This document shows, piece after piece, positions 1-9,600 of a stretch of 64,000 bases of DNA. The stretch's first letter is position 1, and each line of letters starts with the position of its first letter. The stretch is taken from contig NZ_PYFT01000001.1 in assembly GCF_003023845.1 (NCBI RefSeq), positions 2,418,001 to 2,482,000 on the forward strand. The letters are read 5' to 3'. Source of the stretch: Adhaeribacter arboris (lineage in GTDB: Bacteria > Bacteroidota > Bacteroidia > Cytophagales > Hymenobacteraceae). Below the pieces are notes generated by a model. The model was not told the DNA's origin. It ran no database searches and saw nothing but the letters and a program-made list of their open reading frames with translations. A program made the translations under genes and the position numbers.

Positions 1-270
1 TTCATCAATCGGCAACCGGATATGATCAAAACCCAGGGCAGCAATATTGGCTACATCTTTCTCCGTAAAAAAAGCTTTCCGCTCGGCTCCTACCCTGGTA
101 CTCTGCGACAACCAATGGCTGATATTGGTACCGCGTTTTATAGGAAATGATGTCGGGCTAGGAGTTTTCGTTTGCGCTCCCACTTCTATCGTACTAAAAA
201 TAAAAAAGCACAGCCAGGATAATAACAGGAAACTTGACTCAATATTTCGGTTATAAAGAAATTTTCTCAT
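1..270 (-). CDS. GH5-type glycoside hydrolase, N-terminal part (cut by window edge)
   Basis: The frame is open from an ATG at 270 through base 1 (90 codons) and continues outside the window. Residues 1-34 are a signal peptide: a basic start, a Leu/Phe-rich core and a likely cut after VGA. The mature part has KRGTNISHWLSQS and then a segment ending in ALGFDHIRLPID. This is the usual first strand and helix of GH5 (cellulase/mannanase-type) TIM barrels, where a conserved Arg follows the first beta strand. The catalytic Glu residues would lie beyond the edge, so substrate cannot be told. It is likely secreted, and lies downstream of the alpha-amylase gene on the same strand with a hairpin between them. 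Confidence 0.72.
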   Translation of the reverse strand, partial: MRKFLYNRNIESSFLLLSWLCFFIFSTIEVGAQTKTPSPTSFPIKRGTNISHWLSQSTRVGAERKAFFTEKDVANIAALGFDHIRLPIDE

Positions 271-441
271 AAATCAGGTTTATACAATTTGAGGCATATA
301 AGAAACTAATTTTAGGAAAGGAAAACAAGGAAATAACCAGAATCCGACAGCTCCGGAACATAAAATTAAAGTTTAAAGAGTGCATTAACTAATACCAAAT
401 AGTGTTTATTAGCAATCCTAGCAGCATCCTAAAAGGGCAGC

Positions 442-475
442 AAACCCGGCAGGTTTTGAAAATTTGCCGGGTTTT
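442..475 (-). terminator. Hairpin between amylase and GH5 genes
   Basis: A 10-bp perfect stem (AAACCCGGCA at 442-451 with TGCCGGGTTT at 465-474) encloses a 13-nt loop. It lies about 85 nt beyond the amylase stop and 170 nt before the GH5 start. The T-run is short on both strands, so it may be a weak terminator or just a spacer hairpin. Confidence 0.45.
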
Positions 476-557
476 ATCCGTAGCCATTATGGCAGTTAAT
501 TAATGCGATTGGCTATATCATTAGCTTTAGCTGCCTTAACCAAAATTCCTGAAAAAA

Positions 558-2195
558 TTAATCGAGTTGAGTACCTTCTTCCAGCCAAATACTCACTGAA
601 CCGCCATCGGCCGGAAAATTGCCCCAGCCTTCTGCATCCGTCCATAATTCTTGGGCTTTGTCGCCGTATTGTTCATAGCGATTATTTACCACCAGAAAGC
701 CGCCGGGTGTCCATTTTATGGTAGCTAAGTGATAAAATTGTTTATTTGTCCGGCCAGTATTTACGTTTATGGCCTTCACTTTATTAAAACTGTTGTTGAT
801 TACCGTAACCATGGCGCCTTTTGCTCTGGGTACAAAACCCACCCGCACCCAACCCGCTACGTTGGCCTCGGCAGAATAGCGCTCCTCTCCTAAGGCAAAT
901 TGTTGCCGGAGTTTAAGTAATAATTCCAGGTAGTTTTTTCCGGAAGGTTGCCCCTGGTGATCGCCGGTGGTTACGGAGCCATAAAGATCCGGAAAAAATA
1001 CGCACGGATAGCCGGCCTGCCGGAGCAAAATAAAAGCATAGCCTAGCGGTTTAAACCATTCTTTTACGTGCGAATCTACTTGGCGGCCATATTCATAATC
1101 ATGGTTTTCGACAAAAGTTACCGCCATCGTGGGTTGTTCGACCATTAAGATACCGTAATTCAATTCCCGAAGATCAAAAAGTTCTCCTTTCCAACTAGCC
1201 TCCCTAAATTTAAACCGCAAGGGAAAATCGAATAAAGTAATGGTTTGCGGAAAACTATCCGGTGCTGACATGATAGAGATATATTCATGCAAGTATTTGG
1301 TTTCGCTGGCAATATATTCTGCCACGGCAAATAATTTTTTCTGCGTTTTTGCCCGTACGTGTCCGAGCCACTCCCGCACGTAATTGCCGCTAATATGTTT
1401 TACTGCGTCCAGTCTTACCCCATCCAGGTTAAGCTCTTTCACCAGCCACTCGCCCCAATACTTCATTTCTTCCCGCACATCGTAGCGGCCAAAATCTATG
1501 TCACTACTCGTCAGGTAATCGTAATTTCCTTTTTCTAAAGAAACCCATCGTTCAAAATTCTTGCAGGGAGGATCGTAGCCGGGTTCGTTACACAAATACC
1601 GGTAAATATATCCGCGGCTATCTTTTGGGAAAGAATTACCGTTCTGGCGGATTTCTACTACCGTATCTACGCTATCAAAATGTTTTACCCGCCATTTAAA
1701 AGCAGAATACTTATCGCCGCGGGTGCTGTTCTGAAATATGGTATAGGCCCGGATATCTATTTTGCCTTCTTCAAAACCATTGCCCCAGCGTTCATAAGCA
1801 CGATTTTCCGGTTCTACCCGGATGGCTTCCCAGAATTCGCCATCAGCTTCGCCCCCGCTTTTATGATTTAATACCACATCGGCGTAAACCTGAATACCCG
1901 CATTATGCAGGGCGGTAATGGCTTCGAGTAGTTGCGTTTTGTCGCCGTATTTTGTAGCTATTTGGGGTCTGCCTTTTATATTAAATTCACCCAGATCAAA
2001 ATGGTCGTACACATCATACCCCACGCTGTTTTTGCCTTCGGCTTTGTAAGGCGGCGGAATCCAAACAGCATAAATGCCGCTGCGACTTAAATAAGCCGCT
2101 TCATCTTTCAAAAACTCCCATAGATTCCGGCCATTGCTTTCCGGGAAAGTTTTGTCTAAAAAATAATGAAAGCCCTGAAACATCACTCCGTTCAT
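558..2195 (-). CDS. GH13 alpha-amylase, cytoplasmic type
   Basis: This 545-residue protein hydrolyses alpha-1,4-glucans. All four GH13 signature regions are visible: VYADVVLNH (about 103-111), DGVRLDAVKH with nucleophile Asp263, FAVAEYI with acid/base Glu293, and FVENHD with transition-state Asp366. There is no signal peptide; the protein starts directly with the first barrel strand (NGVMFQGFHYF). It therefore probably works in the cytoplasm, like the GH13_5 enzymes, on imported maltodextrins or stored glycogen. The first ATG gives the standard N-terminus. No sus-type genes are adjacent. The family assignment is firm; the exact product specificity is inferred. Confidence 0.93.
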   Translation of the reverse strand: MNGVMFQGFHYFLDKTFPESNGRNLWEFLKDEAAYLSRSGIYAVWIPPPYKAEGKNSVGYDVYDHFDLGEFNIKGRPQIATKYGDKTQLLEAITALHNAGIQVYADVVLNHKSGGEADGEFWEAIRVEPENRAYERWGNGFEEGKIDIRAYTIFQNSTRGDKYSAFKWRVKHFDSVDTVVEIRQNGNSFPKDSRGYIYRYLCNEPGYDPPCKNFERWVSLEKGNYDYLTSSDIDFGRYDVREEMKYWGEWLVKELNLDGVRLDAVKHISGNYVREWLGHVRAKTQKKLFAVAEYIASETKYLHEYISIMSAPDSFPQTITLFDFPLRFKFREASWKGELFDLRELNYGILMVEQPTMAVTFVENHDYEYGRQVDSHVKEWFKPLGYAFILLRQAGYPCVFFPDLYGSVTTGDHQGQPSGKNYLELLLKLRQQFALGEERYSAEANVAGWVRVGFVPRAKGAMVTVINNSFNKVKAINVNTGRTNKQFYHLATIKWTPGGFLVVNNRYEQYGDKAQELWTDAEGWGNFPADGGSVSIWLEEGTQLD

Positions 2196-2404
2196 GCTAA
2201 TTGATATGGGGTAAGGAAAAGGTTAAAAGGAAAAGGTTTGCGCTGGACAAAATACTTCTACTTAAGGCAAAGTTTCTAAATACATTAAAAATACTTTTTG
2301 GGAATTTATTTTTGGCTTTCAGGCTTCAACCTTAAAAGTAGCAAATTGGCAGAGATTCTGATTTCTTTTTCTATTAAGTAGTGCCGTGATTTTTCGATTA
2401 AAAT

Positions 2405-2437
2405 AAAAAAGTCATGGATAACGTCCATGACTTTTTT
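2405..2437 (-). terminator. Bidirectional intrinsic terminator
   Basis: An A-run, the 8-bp stem GTCATGGA / TCCATGAC (2411-2418 and 2424-2431), a 5-nt loop and a T-run of six form a symmetric hairpin. With the A:T pairs the stem reaches 14 bp. It follows the minus-strand gene that ends at 2464. Confidence 0.8.
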
Positions 2438-2463
2438 ATTTCTATTTAAAAACAAGAACAAGA

Positions 2464-2976
2464 TTAATCATCGTCCTCGTCATAATCATCTTCGTTCTTT
2501 TTGCTTAGCAACACTACTACCCCAGCTACTAAAGCCGCGGCCACGGCAAATTTGGTCAGTAAGCCTACTTTATCGTGTTTCCACTCGGCTTTATAGCCTT
2601 TTTCCTCAAAAATATTGGGTACGTGGCCGTGTTTCATGTCATCAATAATACCTTCTACTACGTTAACGCGGTCGGCCAGAATGAGAGGAAGCCAATGCAG
2701 GTAACTGTTCTCGCTGTATTTAAAAGCAAACCGGCGAATCACCCCGCTTAATCCGGAAGGCGGAGAAGCGGTACCAAAAACCGCCGATATATTAGGACGT
2801 TCTATGGAGTGGAGAATTTCTACATCCACGGGTTGTTGCGTCGGTCGCTCCCAACTGTAACCCGATTGTTCCGCATCGGTACGGTGCGGCTTCATGGGGT
2901 AAGTAGGATCGTTTTGCGGATCGGCATCTATGCCCCATCCTTTTATATGCGAATAATCTTTTTTTAAATGTTCCAT
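2464..2976 (-). CDS. Tail-anchored acidic protein paired with alcohol dehydrogenase
   Basis: I do not recognise a named family. The 170-residue protein has a polar N-terminal half containing a region rich in Pro, His and Trp. A central segment (about 85-125) may bind a partner. One hydrophobic segment lies near the C-terminus (about 141-160), followed by a short Lys patch and a tail of Asp/Glu. The layout suggests a C-terminally anchored membrane protein. It starts 12 bp after the dehydrogenase gene and is surely in the same transcript, so it may place the dehydrogenase at the membrane. That role is inference. Confidence 0.75.
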   Translation of the reverse strand: MEHLKKDYSHIKGWGIDADPQNDPTYPMKPHRTDAEQSGYSWERPTQQPVDVEILHSIERPNISAVFGTASPPSGLSGVIRRFAFKYSENSYLHWLPLILADRVNVVEGIIDDMKHGHVPNIFEEKGYKAEWKHDKVGLLTKFAVAAALVAGVVVLLSKKNEDDYDEDDD

Positions 2977-2988
2977 AGTTATTATACT

Positions 2989-4143
2989 TTACATTCTGGC
3001 TGATGGTGGGATTAAAACCGGTTTAATGCAATTATCTAATTTGGCGGAGAACAAGCGGTAGCCATCGGCTACTTCTTCTAACGGAATCCGGTGGGTAATT
3101 AAGGCTTTCGGGTTTAAAATTCCGTTTTGAACGTGTTCGATCAAGCGGGGTAATAAACGTTTTACCGATGCTTGGTTCGCCCGGATAGTTAAGCCTTTAT
3201 TCAGCACGTTACCAATAGGCACCAGATTATCCGTTGGGCCATAAACGCCTACAATCGAAACAATTCCGCCTTTTTTAACCGAGTTAATGGCCCAGTGCAA
3301 AGCAGTAGCCGAACCCGCCTGCATTAAAGTTTTACGCCCGGTAATGGTTTGCATGGTATTACCGGCCGCTTCGGCACCTACGGCATCAATTACGACGTCG
3401 GCGCCCATCCAATCGGTGGTCTTTTTTATAAATACTACCGGGTCTTCCATTTCTCTGAAGTTGTAGGCCTCGCATTGCGCGTAATTCCGGACAAACTCCA
3501 AACGATAATCCACATGGTCAATTACGATCACCCGGCCGGCGCCAAACAACCAGGAACATTTGGCGGCCATAATACCCACCGGACCGGCCCCAAATACCAC
3601 TACCGTATCACCGGGCTGAATACCGCCCATTTCGGCGGCCTGGTAACCCGTAGGTACCACGTCGGTTAACAGAACAGCATCATCCGGGTCCATACCTTCC
3701 GGAATTACGGTGGGGCCCACGTTGGCGTAAGGCACCCGCACGTACTCTGCCTGCCCGCCATGGAATCCACCTGCCGTATGCGAATAGCCAAAAATACCGC
3801 CTACTGCCGTCGCCATTGGGTTAGATTCGTGACAGTTACCAAACAAACCTTGTTTACAAAAATGGCATCTGCCGCAGGCGATATTAAAGGGTACGAGTAC
3901 ATGATCGCCCACTTTCAGTTTCGTTACTTCCGAACCTATTTCTTCTACTACCCCAATAAACTCGTGACCAAAAGTAGTACCCACACGGGTGTCGGGTACG
4001 TTGCCATTGTATAAATGTAAATCTGACCCGCAAATACAAGAACGGGTAACCCGAACAATTGCATCCTCGGGGTGCTTAATTTCGGGCATTGGTTTCTGAC
4101 TGACACGGACCCGCTTAGGTCCCCGGTAATCCATTGCTAGCAT
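2989..4143 (-). CDS. Zinc-dependent alcohol dehydrogenase (formaldehyde-dehydrogenase-like)
   Basis: A 384-residue medium-chain dehydrogenase. Catalytic-zinc ligands are visible as Cys38 (CICGSD) and His60-Glu61 (GHEFIGVVEEIG). The structural zinc site is Cys90, Cys93, Cys96 and Cys104. The NAD-binding Rossmann motif is FGAGPVG (about 184-190). The long loop with YGPTDN and the overall length resemble the glutathione-independent formaldehyde dehydrogenase/threonine dehydrogenase-like branch. The substrate is not certain. ATG at 4143 is used; a second ATG lies three codons in and would also work. First gene of a two-gene unit with the tail-anchored protein. Confidence 0.88.
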   Translation of the reverse strand: MLAMDYRGPKRVRVSQKPMPEIKHPEDAIVRVTRSCICGSDLHLYNGNVPDTRVGTTFGHEFIGVVEEIGSEVTKLKVGDHVLVPFNIACGRCHFCKQGLFGNCHESNPMATAVGGIFGYSHTAGGFHGGQAEYVRVPYANVGPTVIPEGMDPDDAVLLTDVVPTGYQAAEMGGIQPGDTVVVFGAGPVGIMAAKCSWLFGAGRVIVIDHVDYRLEFVRNYAQCEAYNFREMEDPVVFIKKTTDWMGADVVIDAVGAEAAGNTMQTITGRKTLMQAGSATALHWAINSVKKGGIVSIVGVYGPTDNLVPIGNVLNKGLTIRANQASVKRLLPRLIEHVQNGILNPKALITHRIPLEEVADGYRLFSAKLDNCIKPVLIPPSARM

Positions 4144-5000
4144 AAAAGTCGTTTTAATTAAATTAAATAAGACATAGTTTTTGTTCTAAAGCACTTTTTA
4201 GTAGCACTTTAGTTGTTTCCAAATCCGGAACAGCCTTCTTGATTACTTATTTAATCGTTTAAAGGTTTAGCTGGCAATAGAATAAAATATGTTGACTTGT
4301 AGAGATAACCTCCCATTTAGGTTAGTTAAAGCATACTTCTTTCTATATTATCAGACTCTAAAAAATTCAGAATTCGAGTTCGCATCCGTTGTACCCTTTA
4401 ACGGTAGTTTTGTCATTATTCGGTATATATTCAGGCAACCAACCCGTTTCTCCCCAGTAAAAATTAAGAGGATTATAAGATTATAAATTGAGTAGGCAGG
4501 AAGAAAAGAAAACGAAATACTGAATTTTGGCTTATTTGTATGGGACGCAGCGAAACCAAGTCGGCAAGAAAATTAAGATCTAAAAAAGCGATTACCTTAA
4601 AAATAACTAATTACCCCTGCGCCCCGAAAAAGACCTGGATATTCTTTTGCGAAATATAGGCGATGCCCGAGTATTATTCAGGGGAAATAATTTTAATATA
4701 TGGCCGTAGAAAGCAAGTGGGTAGATTCTTATAGAGTAAACCAGTTTGTAAAAGGTAGTTCCAAAGACACAGGCCGCAACAATAGCCTTACTGGAAAATT
4801 ACAACACTAGCAGTACCGTGCTTACCGATGGCAGAACTGTAACGACTTTTTAGATAAGCTCTTCCTAACTTCAACACCACCGAAATGGGCATCTGGTCAG
4901 GCCTTAATCATCGAACAGAAAAAAAATTTTAACTTACACCAAATCGCCCGAATCAACTGCCATAACGTCGGCGGATAAAACCCGACAGGTTTCCAAAACA
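4144..5000. other. Long spacer without a supported gene
   Basis: About 860 bp of mixed, stop-rich sequence between the dehydrogenase promoter side and the gltD fragment. Short open pieces exist, for example a 28-codon frame at 4770-4853 that ends in a normal-looking stop, but none has a start, length or motif to support a gene. Together with the adjoining gltD fragment it looks like decayed coding DNA. Confidence 0.5.
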
Positions 5001-5042
5001 GGATTGTCTGTGGTGCATTTCGCCGGCAGTAAATACTTTTGG
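5001..5042 (-). pseudogene. Decayed fragment of a second gltD copy
   Basis: These 42 bases match the 3' part of the intact gltD gene (5258-5299) at 38 positions without a gap. The matched part encodes the VPKVFTAGDMRRGQS motif of the FAD domain. An extra G at the end of the block breaks the reading frame, and nothing on either side matches. It sits in the same orientation about 130 bp beyond the gltD stop, as expected of an old tandem duplication that has mostly decayed. Confidence 0.5.
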
Positions 5043-5085
5043 GTACTACTTAAAATTTGGTATAATTAGCTTAGCCCATAAAACA

Positions 5086-5116
5086 AAAAGGCTTTCGGTT
5101 AATCCGAAAGCCTTTT
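5086..5116 (-). terminator. Terminator of gltBD
   Basis: A perfect 13-bp stem (5086-5098 with 5104-5116; core GGCTTTCGG / CCGAAAGCC) has a 5-nt loop. On the minus strand it is followed by a T-rich run. It is placed 18 bp after the gltD stop. Confidence 0.85.
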
Positions 5117-5134
5117 AAACAATTTTAAAATATT

Positions 5135-6616
5135 TTATACTAAAGTGGCCGTATTCAGCATAGAGATATCACGCGCTTCTAACTTTGTAGAACCAGTCAG
5201 GAAAATATCAATGTTACGGGCAGCTTCCCGACCTTCCGAAATTGCCCAAACTACTAAGGATTGTCCGCGGCGCATATCGCCGGCAGTAAATACTTTTGGT
5301 ACGGATGTCTGAAAATTATCGGCGGCTTTTACATTTCCGCGGTCGTCGAGTTCAACGCCTAACTCCTGAATCATACCATTGTGCTGCGGATGCACGAAGC
5401 CAATCGCCAACAAAGCCAGTTCACAAGGAATAATGCGTTCTGACCCGGTTACTTCCTGGAATTTTGGTTTTTCTCCGGGAGCCGAAGTTACCCAATCCAT
5501 CTGCGCCATTTTCAGGCTTACTAAGTTACCATTTTCATCCCCAATAAATTCTTTGGTGGTTAATGCCCAGTTCCGGTCACAACCTTCTTCGTGGGAAGTG
5601 GAAGTACGCAATTGCATGGGCCAGTTTGGCCACGGCGTAGAAGTATCCCGATCTTGCGGTGGCTTAGCCAACACTTCAATTTGCGTAATAGATTTAGCCC
5701 GGTGGCGATTAGAAGTTCCTACACAGTCGGAACCCGTATCACCCCCACCAATTACTACCACGTTCTTACCCGTCGCCCAAATTTCTTCTTCCGGCGCAAA
5801 TTCTTTTCCGCTTATCCGGCCGTTCTGCTGAGTTAAGAACTCCATGGCAAAATGCACTCCTTTTAAGTTACGGCCCGGAATAGATAAGTCGCGGGGAACA
5901 GTGGAACCTCCGGTTAAAAGTATAGCATCGAACGAGCGCATTACATCGGCTACTTTAATGTTTTCACCTACGTTGGCGTTCGTTTTAAATACTACCCCTT
6001 CGTCTTCCATTACTTTCAAGCGGCGCTCTACTACCCATTTTTCCAGTTTAAAATCCGGAATACCATAACGCAGTAAACCACCTACTTTATCGGCTCGTTC
6101 AAAAACTGTTACCGAATGGCCGGCAGCATTCAGTTGAGCTGCGGCCGCTAATCCAGCGGGACCAGAACCAATTACAGCTACTTTTTTTCCGGTACGGACG
6201 GGCGGTTCTTTGGCACGGACGTATCCTCTTTCAAAAGCTACCTCGGCAATGTTCTTCTCAATTTCCTCAATGGCTACCGGCGGTTTATTGATGCCTAATA
6301 CACAAGCGGCTTCGCAAGGGGCCGGGCAAATCCGGCCGGTGAACTCCGGAAAATTGTTCGTAGAAAATAATATTTCGGCGGCTAGTTCCCAGTTTTGCTC
6401 GTACACCGCATCGTTGAAATCCGGAATAATATTACCCAGCGGGCAACCGCTGTGGCAAAAAGGTACGCCACAATCCATGCAGCGAGCGGCCTGGGTTTGT
6501 ACTTTATCTTCGCCGAAAGGCTCGTATAGCTCGTTATAATCGTTGACCCGAAGTTTAGGGTCTCTTTTTTTCGGCAGCTCTCTGCCAAATTCCATAAATC
6601 CAGTTGGCTTACCCAT
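5135..6616 (-). CDS. gltD: Glutamate synthase small (beta) subunit
   Basis: The 493-residue beta subunit passes electrons from NADPH through FAD and iron-sulfur clusters to GltB. The N-terminal cluster cysteines are seen as Cys46, Cys49, Cys54, Cys58 and then Cys97, Cys101, Cys105. The FAD-binding motif VIGSGPAGLAAA (about 149-160) and the NADPH motif VIGGGDTGSDC (about 288-298) follow, then the C-terminal FAD contact TAGDMRRGQSLVVWAI. Length is normal. The ATG lies inside the end of gltB (8-bp overlap), so the two subunits are translationally coupled. A terminator follows directly. Confidence 0.97.
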   Translation of the reverse strand: MGKPTGFMEFGRELPKKRDPKLRVNDYNELYEPFGEDKVQTQAARCMDCGVPFCHSGCPLGNIIPDFNDAVYEQNWELAAEILFSTNNFPEFTGRICPAPCEAACVLGINKPPVAIEEIEKNIAEVAFERGYVRAKEPPVRTGKKVAVIGSGPAGLAAAAQLNAAGHSVTVFERADKVGGLLRYGIPDFKLEKWVVERRLKVMEDEGVVFKTNANVGENIKVADVMRSFDAILLTGGSTVPRDLSIPGRNLKGVHFAMEFLTQQNGRISGKEFAPEEEIWATGKNVVVIGGGDTGSDCVGTSNRHRAKSITQIEVLAKPPQDRDTSTPWPNWPMQLRTSTSHEEGCDRNWALTTKEFIGDENGNLVSLKMAQMDWVTSAPGEKPKFQEVTGSERIIPCELALLAIGFVHPQHNGMIQELGVELDDRGNVKAADNFQTSVPKVFTAGDMRRGQSLVVWAISEGREAARNIDIFLTGSTKLEARDISMLNTATLV

Positions 6617-9600
6617 TTACTGCTACCTCCATATTTCCTACTTCTACTTCTTGTACTAGCTTGCGATTTTGCAGTACCAGTTTGTAGTCGGTTGGCATAA
6701 CTTTAACAAATTGTTTTACAGTATTTTCCCAGTTACCCAGCAAAGCGGCGGCTACATCGCTGCCGGTAAATTGCTGGTGGTTTGAAATTAAGCGGTGTAA
6801 TTCGTTTAAATCTTCTTCTTCTAAAGGTTCAAATTCCACCATTTCCATGTTGCAACGGCCGGCAAATTGTTGGTTAGGGTCGAATACATACGCCACACCG
6901 CCGCTCATACCCGCGGCAAAGTTGCGACCAGTATCGCCTAAAATAACTGCCACCCCGCCTGTCATGTATTCGCAACCGTGATCGCCTACGCCTTCCACTA
7001 CGGCTTTTACCCCGGAATTACGGACGCAGAAACGCTCACCCGCTTGTCCGCGAATGTACGCTTCGCCGGCAGTAGCACCGTAGAAGGCTACGTTACCCGC
7101 AATAATATTTTCGTTGGCATTAAAACGAGCAGCTTTCGGTGGGTATAAAATTAACTGTCCCCCGGATAAACCTTTGCCGAAGTAATCGTTCGCTTCCCCT
7201 TCGAGTTCAAAGCGAATACCTGGCGCCCCAAAAGCGCCAAAACTTTGACCGGCCGAACCAATAAATTTAAAGTGAATAGTATCGGCTGGCAGACCTACGC
7301 CTTTAAACTTCTTCGAAATTTCATGCGACAGCATAGTTCCTGTGGCCCGATCCGTATTGGTAATTCTAAACTCACCGGTTACTTTATCGGCATTTTCCAA
7401 AGCTGGTTTAGCGGCTTCAATCAAGTCTACATCCAATACCGCATCCAGCATGTGTTCTTGTTCTTCTTGTTTGTAGATACCTACCTCCGGACCAACTTTC
7501 TCTTTATACAATACCCGGCTCAGGTCAATAGATTGGTGCTTCCAGTTAGTGATGTTATCGCGCATTTCCAGCACATCTACCTGACCTATCATTTCATTTA
7601 CTGTCCGGAAACCTAACTCTGCCATAATTTCGCGGATCTCCTCAGCCAGGAAGTGAAATAAATTAACCACGTGTTCCGGCTTGCCGGTAAATAAAGCCCG
7701 CAATTCTTTGTTCTGAGTAGCCACTCCTACCGGACAGGTATTTAAATGGCATTTTCGCATCATAATACAGCCGGAAGTAATTAAGGCCGCTGTGGCTACC
7801 CCCCATTCTTCGGCTCCTAATAAAGCGGCAATTACTAAATCCCGACCGGTTTTCATCTGACCATCGGCTTGCAGCACAATACGACTACGTAGCTTATTCC
7901 GGACTAAAGTTTGATGCGCTTCGGCAACTCCTAATTCCCAAGGCAAACCAGCATGCTTGATAGAGGAAATAGGAGAAGCACCCGTACCACCATCAAAACC
8001 GGAAATCAATACGACGTCCGAGAAAGCTTTGGCCACTCCGGCTGCTACCGTTCCTACCCCCGCTTCCGAAACCAGTTTCACGTTAATCCGGGCTTTTGGA
8101 TTCGAATTTTTCAGGTCGAAAATCAGCTGGGCTAAATCTTCGATGGAGTAAATATCGTGGTGCGGTGGCGGCGAAATTAAACCTACGCCCGGCGTAGAAT
8201 GACGAACCCGACCAATCCAATCGTCCACTTTATGCCCGGGTAATTGACCCCCTTCCCCTGGTTTTGCTCCTTGGGCCATTTTAATCTGTAACTCGTCGGC
8301 GTTAGTTAAATAGTAACTGGTTACGCCAAAACGGCCGGAAGCTACTTGTTTTATAGCCGAACGTTCCCAATCGCCGTTAGGCTTCCGTTCAAAGCGGATT
8401 TCGTCTTCGCCTCCTTCGCCGCAATTGCTCTTACCGCCAATGCGGTTCATGGCAATGGCTAAAGTAGTGTGCGCCTCGTGCGAGATGGAACCAAAGGACA
8501 TTGCCCCGGTAGCAAACCGTTTAAATATACTTTCAACCGGCTCTACTTCGCTTAACGGAACAGATTTACCGGTATTTTTAAATTTAATTAAACTCCGCAG
8601 CGTAGCAGCCTTTATACTTTGCTCATTTACCAGACTCGAGTACTTCTTAAATACCTGATAATCGTTGGTTTTAGTAGCGTGCTGCAGTAAATGAATGGTT
8701 TGCGGATTAAACAAATGGAACTCACCCCGGCGCTTCCATTGGTAAATACCCCCTACTTCCAGCTTTGGATTAGGAATAAATTTCTCCGGGTAAGCTAAGC
8801 GGTGTTTCACTAAAGCTTCTTTGGCAATTCCCTCCAAAGTTAAACCACCAATCCGCGAAACCGTACGCGGAAAATATTTATCAATCACTTCCTGGCTGAT
8901 ACCTAAAGCCTCAAATATTTGGGCGCCCTGGTACGATTGCAGCGTCGAAATACCCATTTTAGAGAAAACTTTCAACAACCCATCGCTGATAGCTTTGATG
9001 TAGTTGTAAAACATTTTATCCTGGGTTAAATCCGATTTTATTACACCATTTGCCCGCATTTGCACAATGGTTTCGAAAGCCAAATACGGGTTAACCGCCG
9101 AAGCACCGTAACTGATAAGAGTAGCAAAATGATGTACTTCCCAGGCATCGCCGGCTTCTACCACTATCCCTACCTTACCCCGTAAACCTTTTCGCATTAA
9201 ATGGTGGTGTACGGCTGCAGTAGCCAGTAAAGTGGGAATGGGCGCATGGCTACTATCTAAGCTGCGGTCGGACAAAAGAATAATAGAGAAACCATCTTCC
9301 ACGGCATCGGCCGCGTACTGGCAAATTCGCTTTAAAGCGCGTTCCAGCGAATCCGCTTGGCCATCGGCTTTGAAATAAGTATAAATTGTTTTCGTCTGGA
9401 AATAAGACTGATCCAGAAAACGTAATTTTTCGAGTTCGTTATTTGTTAGTACCGGCGTATGCAGTTCTACCTGACGGCAATGCAGCGGACTTTCATCCAG
9501 CAAGTTTAATCCGCCGCCCACGTACGATACCAAAGACATAACCATCCGCTCCCGGATCGGGTCGATGGGTGGGTTGGTTACCTGGGCAAATAATTGCTTG

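Noticed and set aside
4289-4486. 65-codon plus-strand frame in the gap after the dehydrogenase
   Set aside because: No motif, no plausible start context, and low-complexity composition; consistent with chance in stop-poor AT-rich DNA.
4770-4853. 28-codon frame that looks coding-like in the same gap
   Set aside because: Too short, no start codon and no family recognised; mentioned only as possible decayed DNA.
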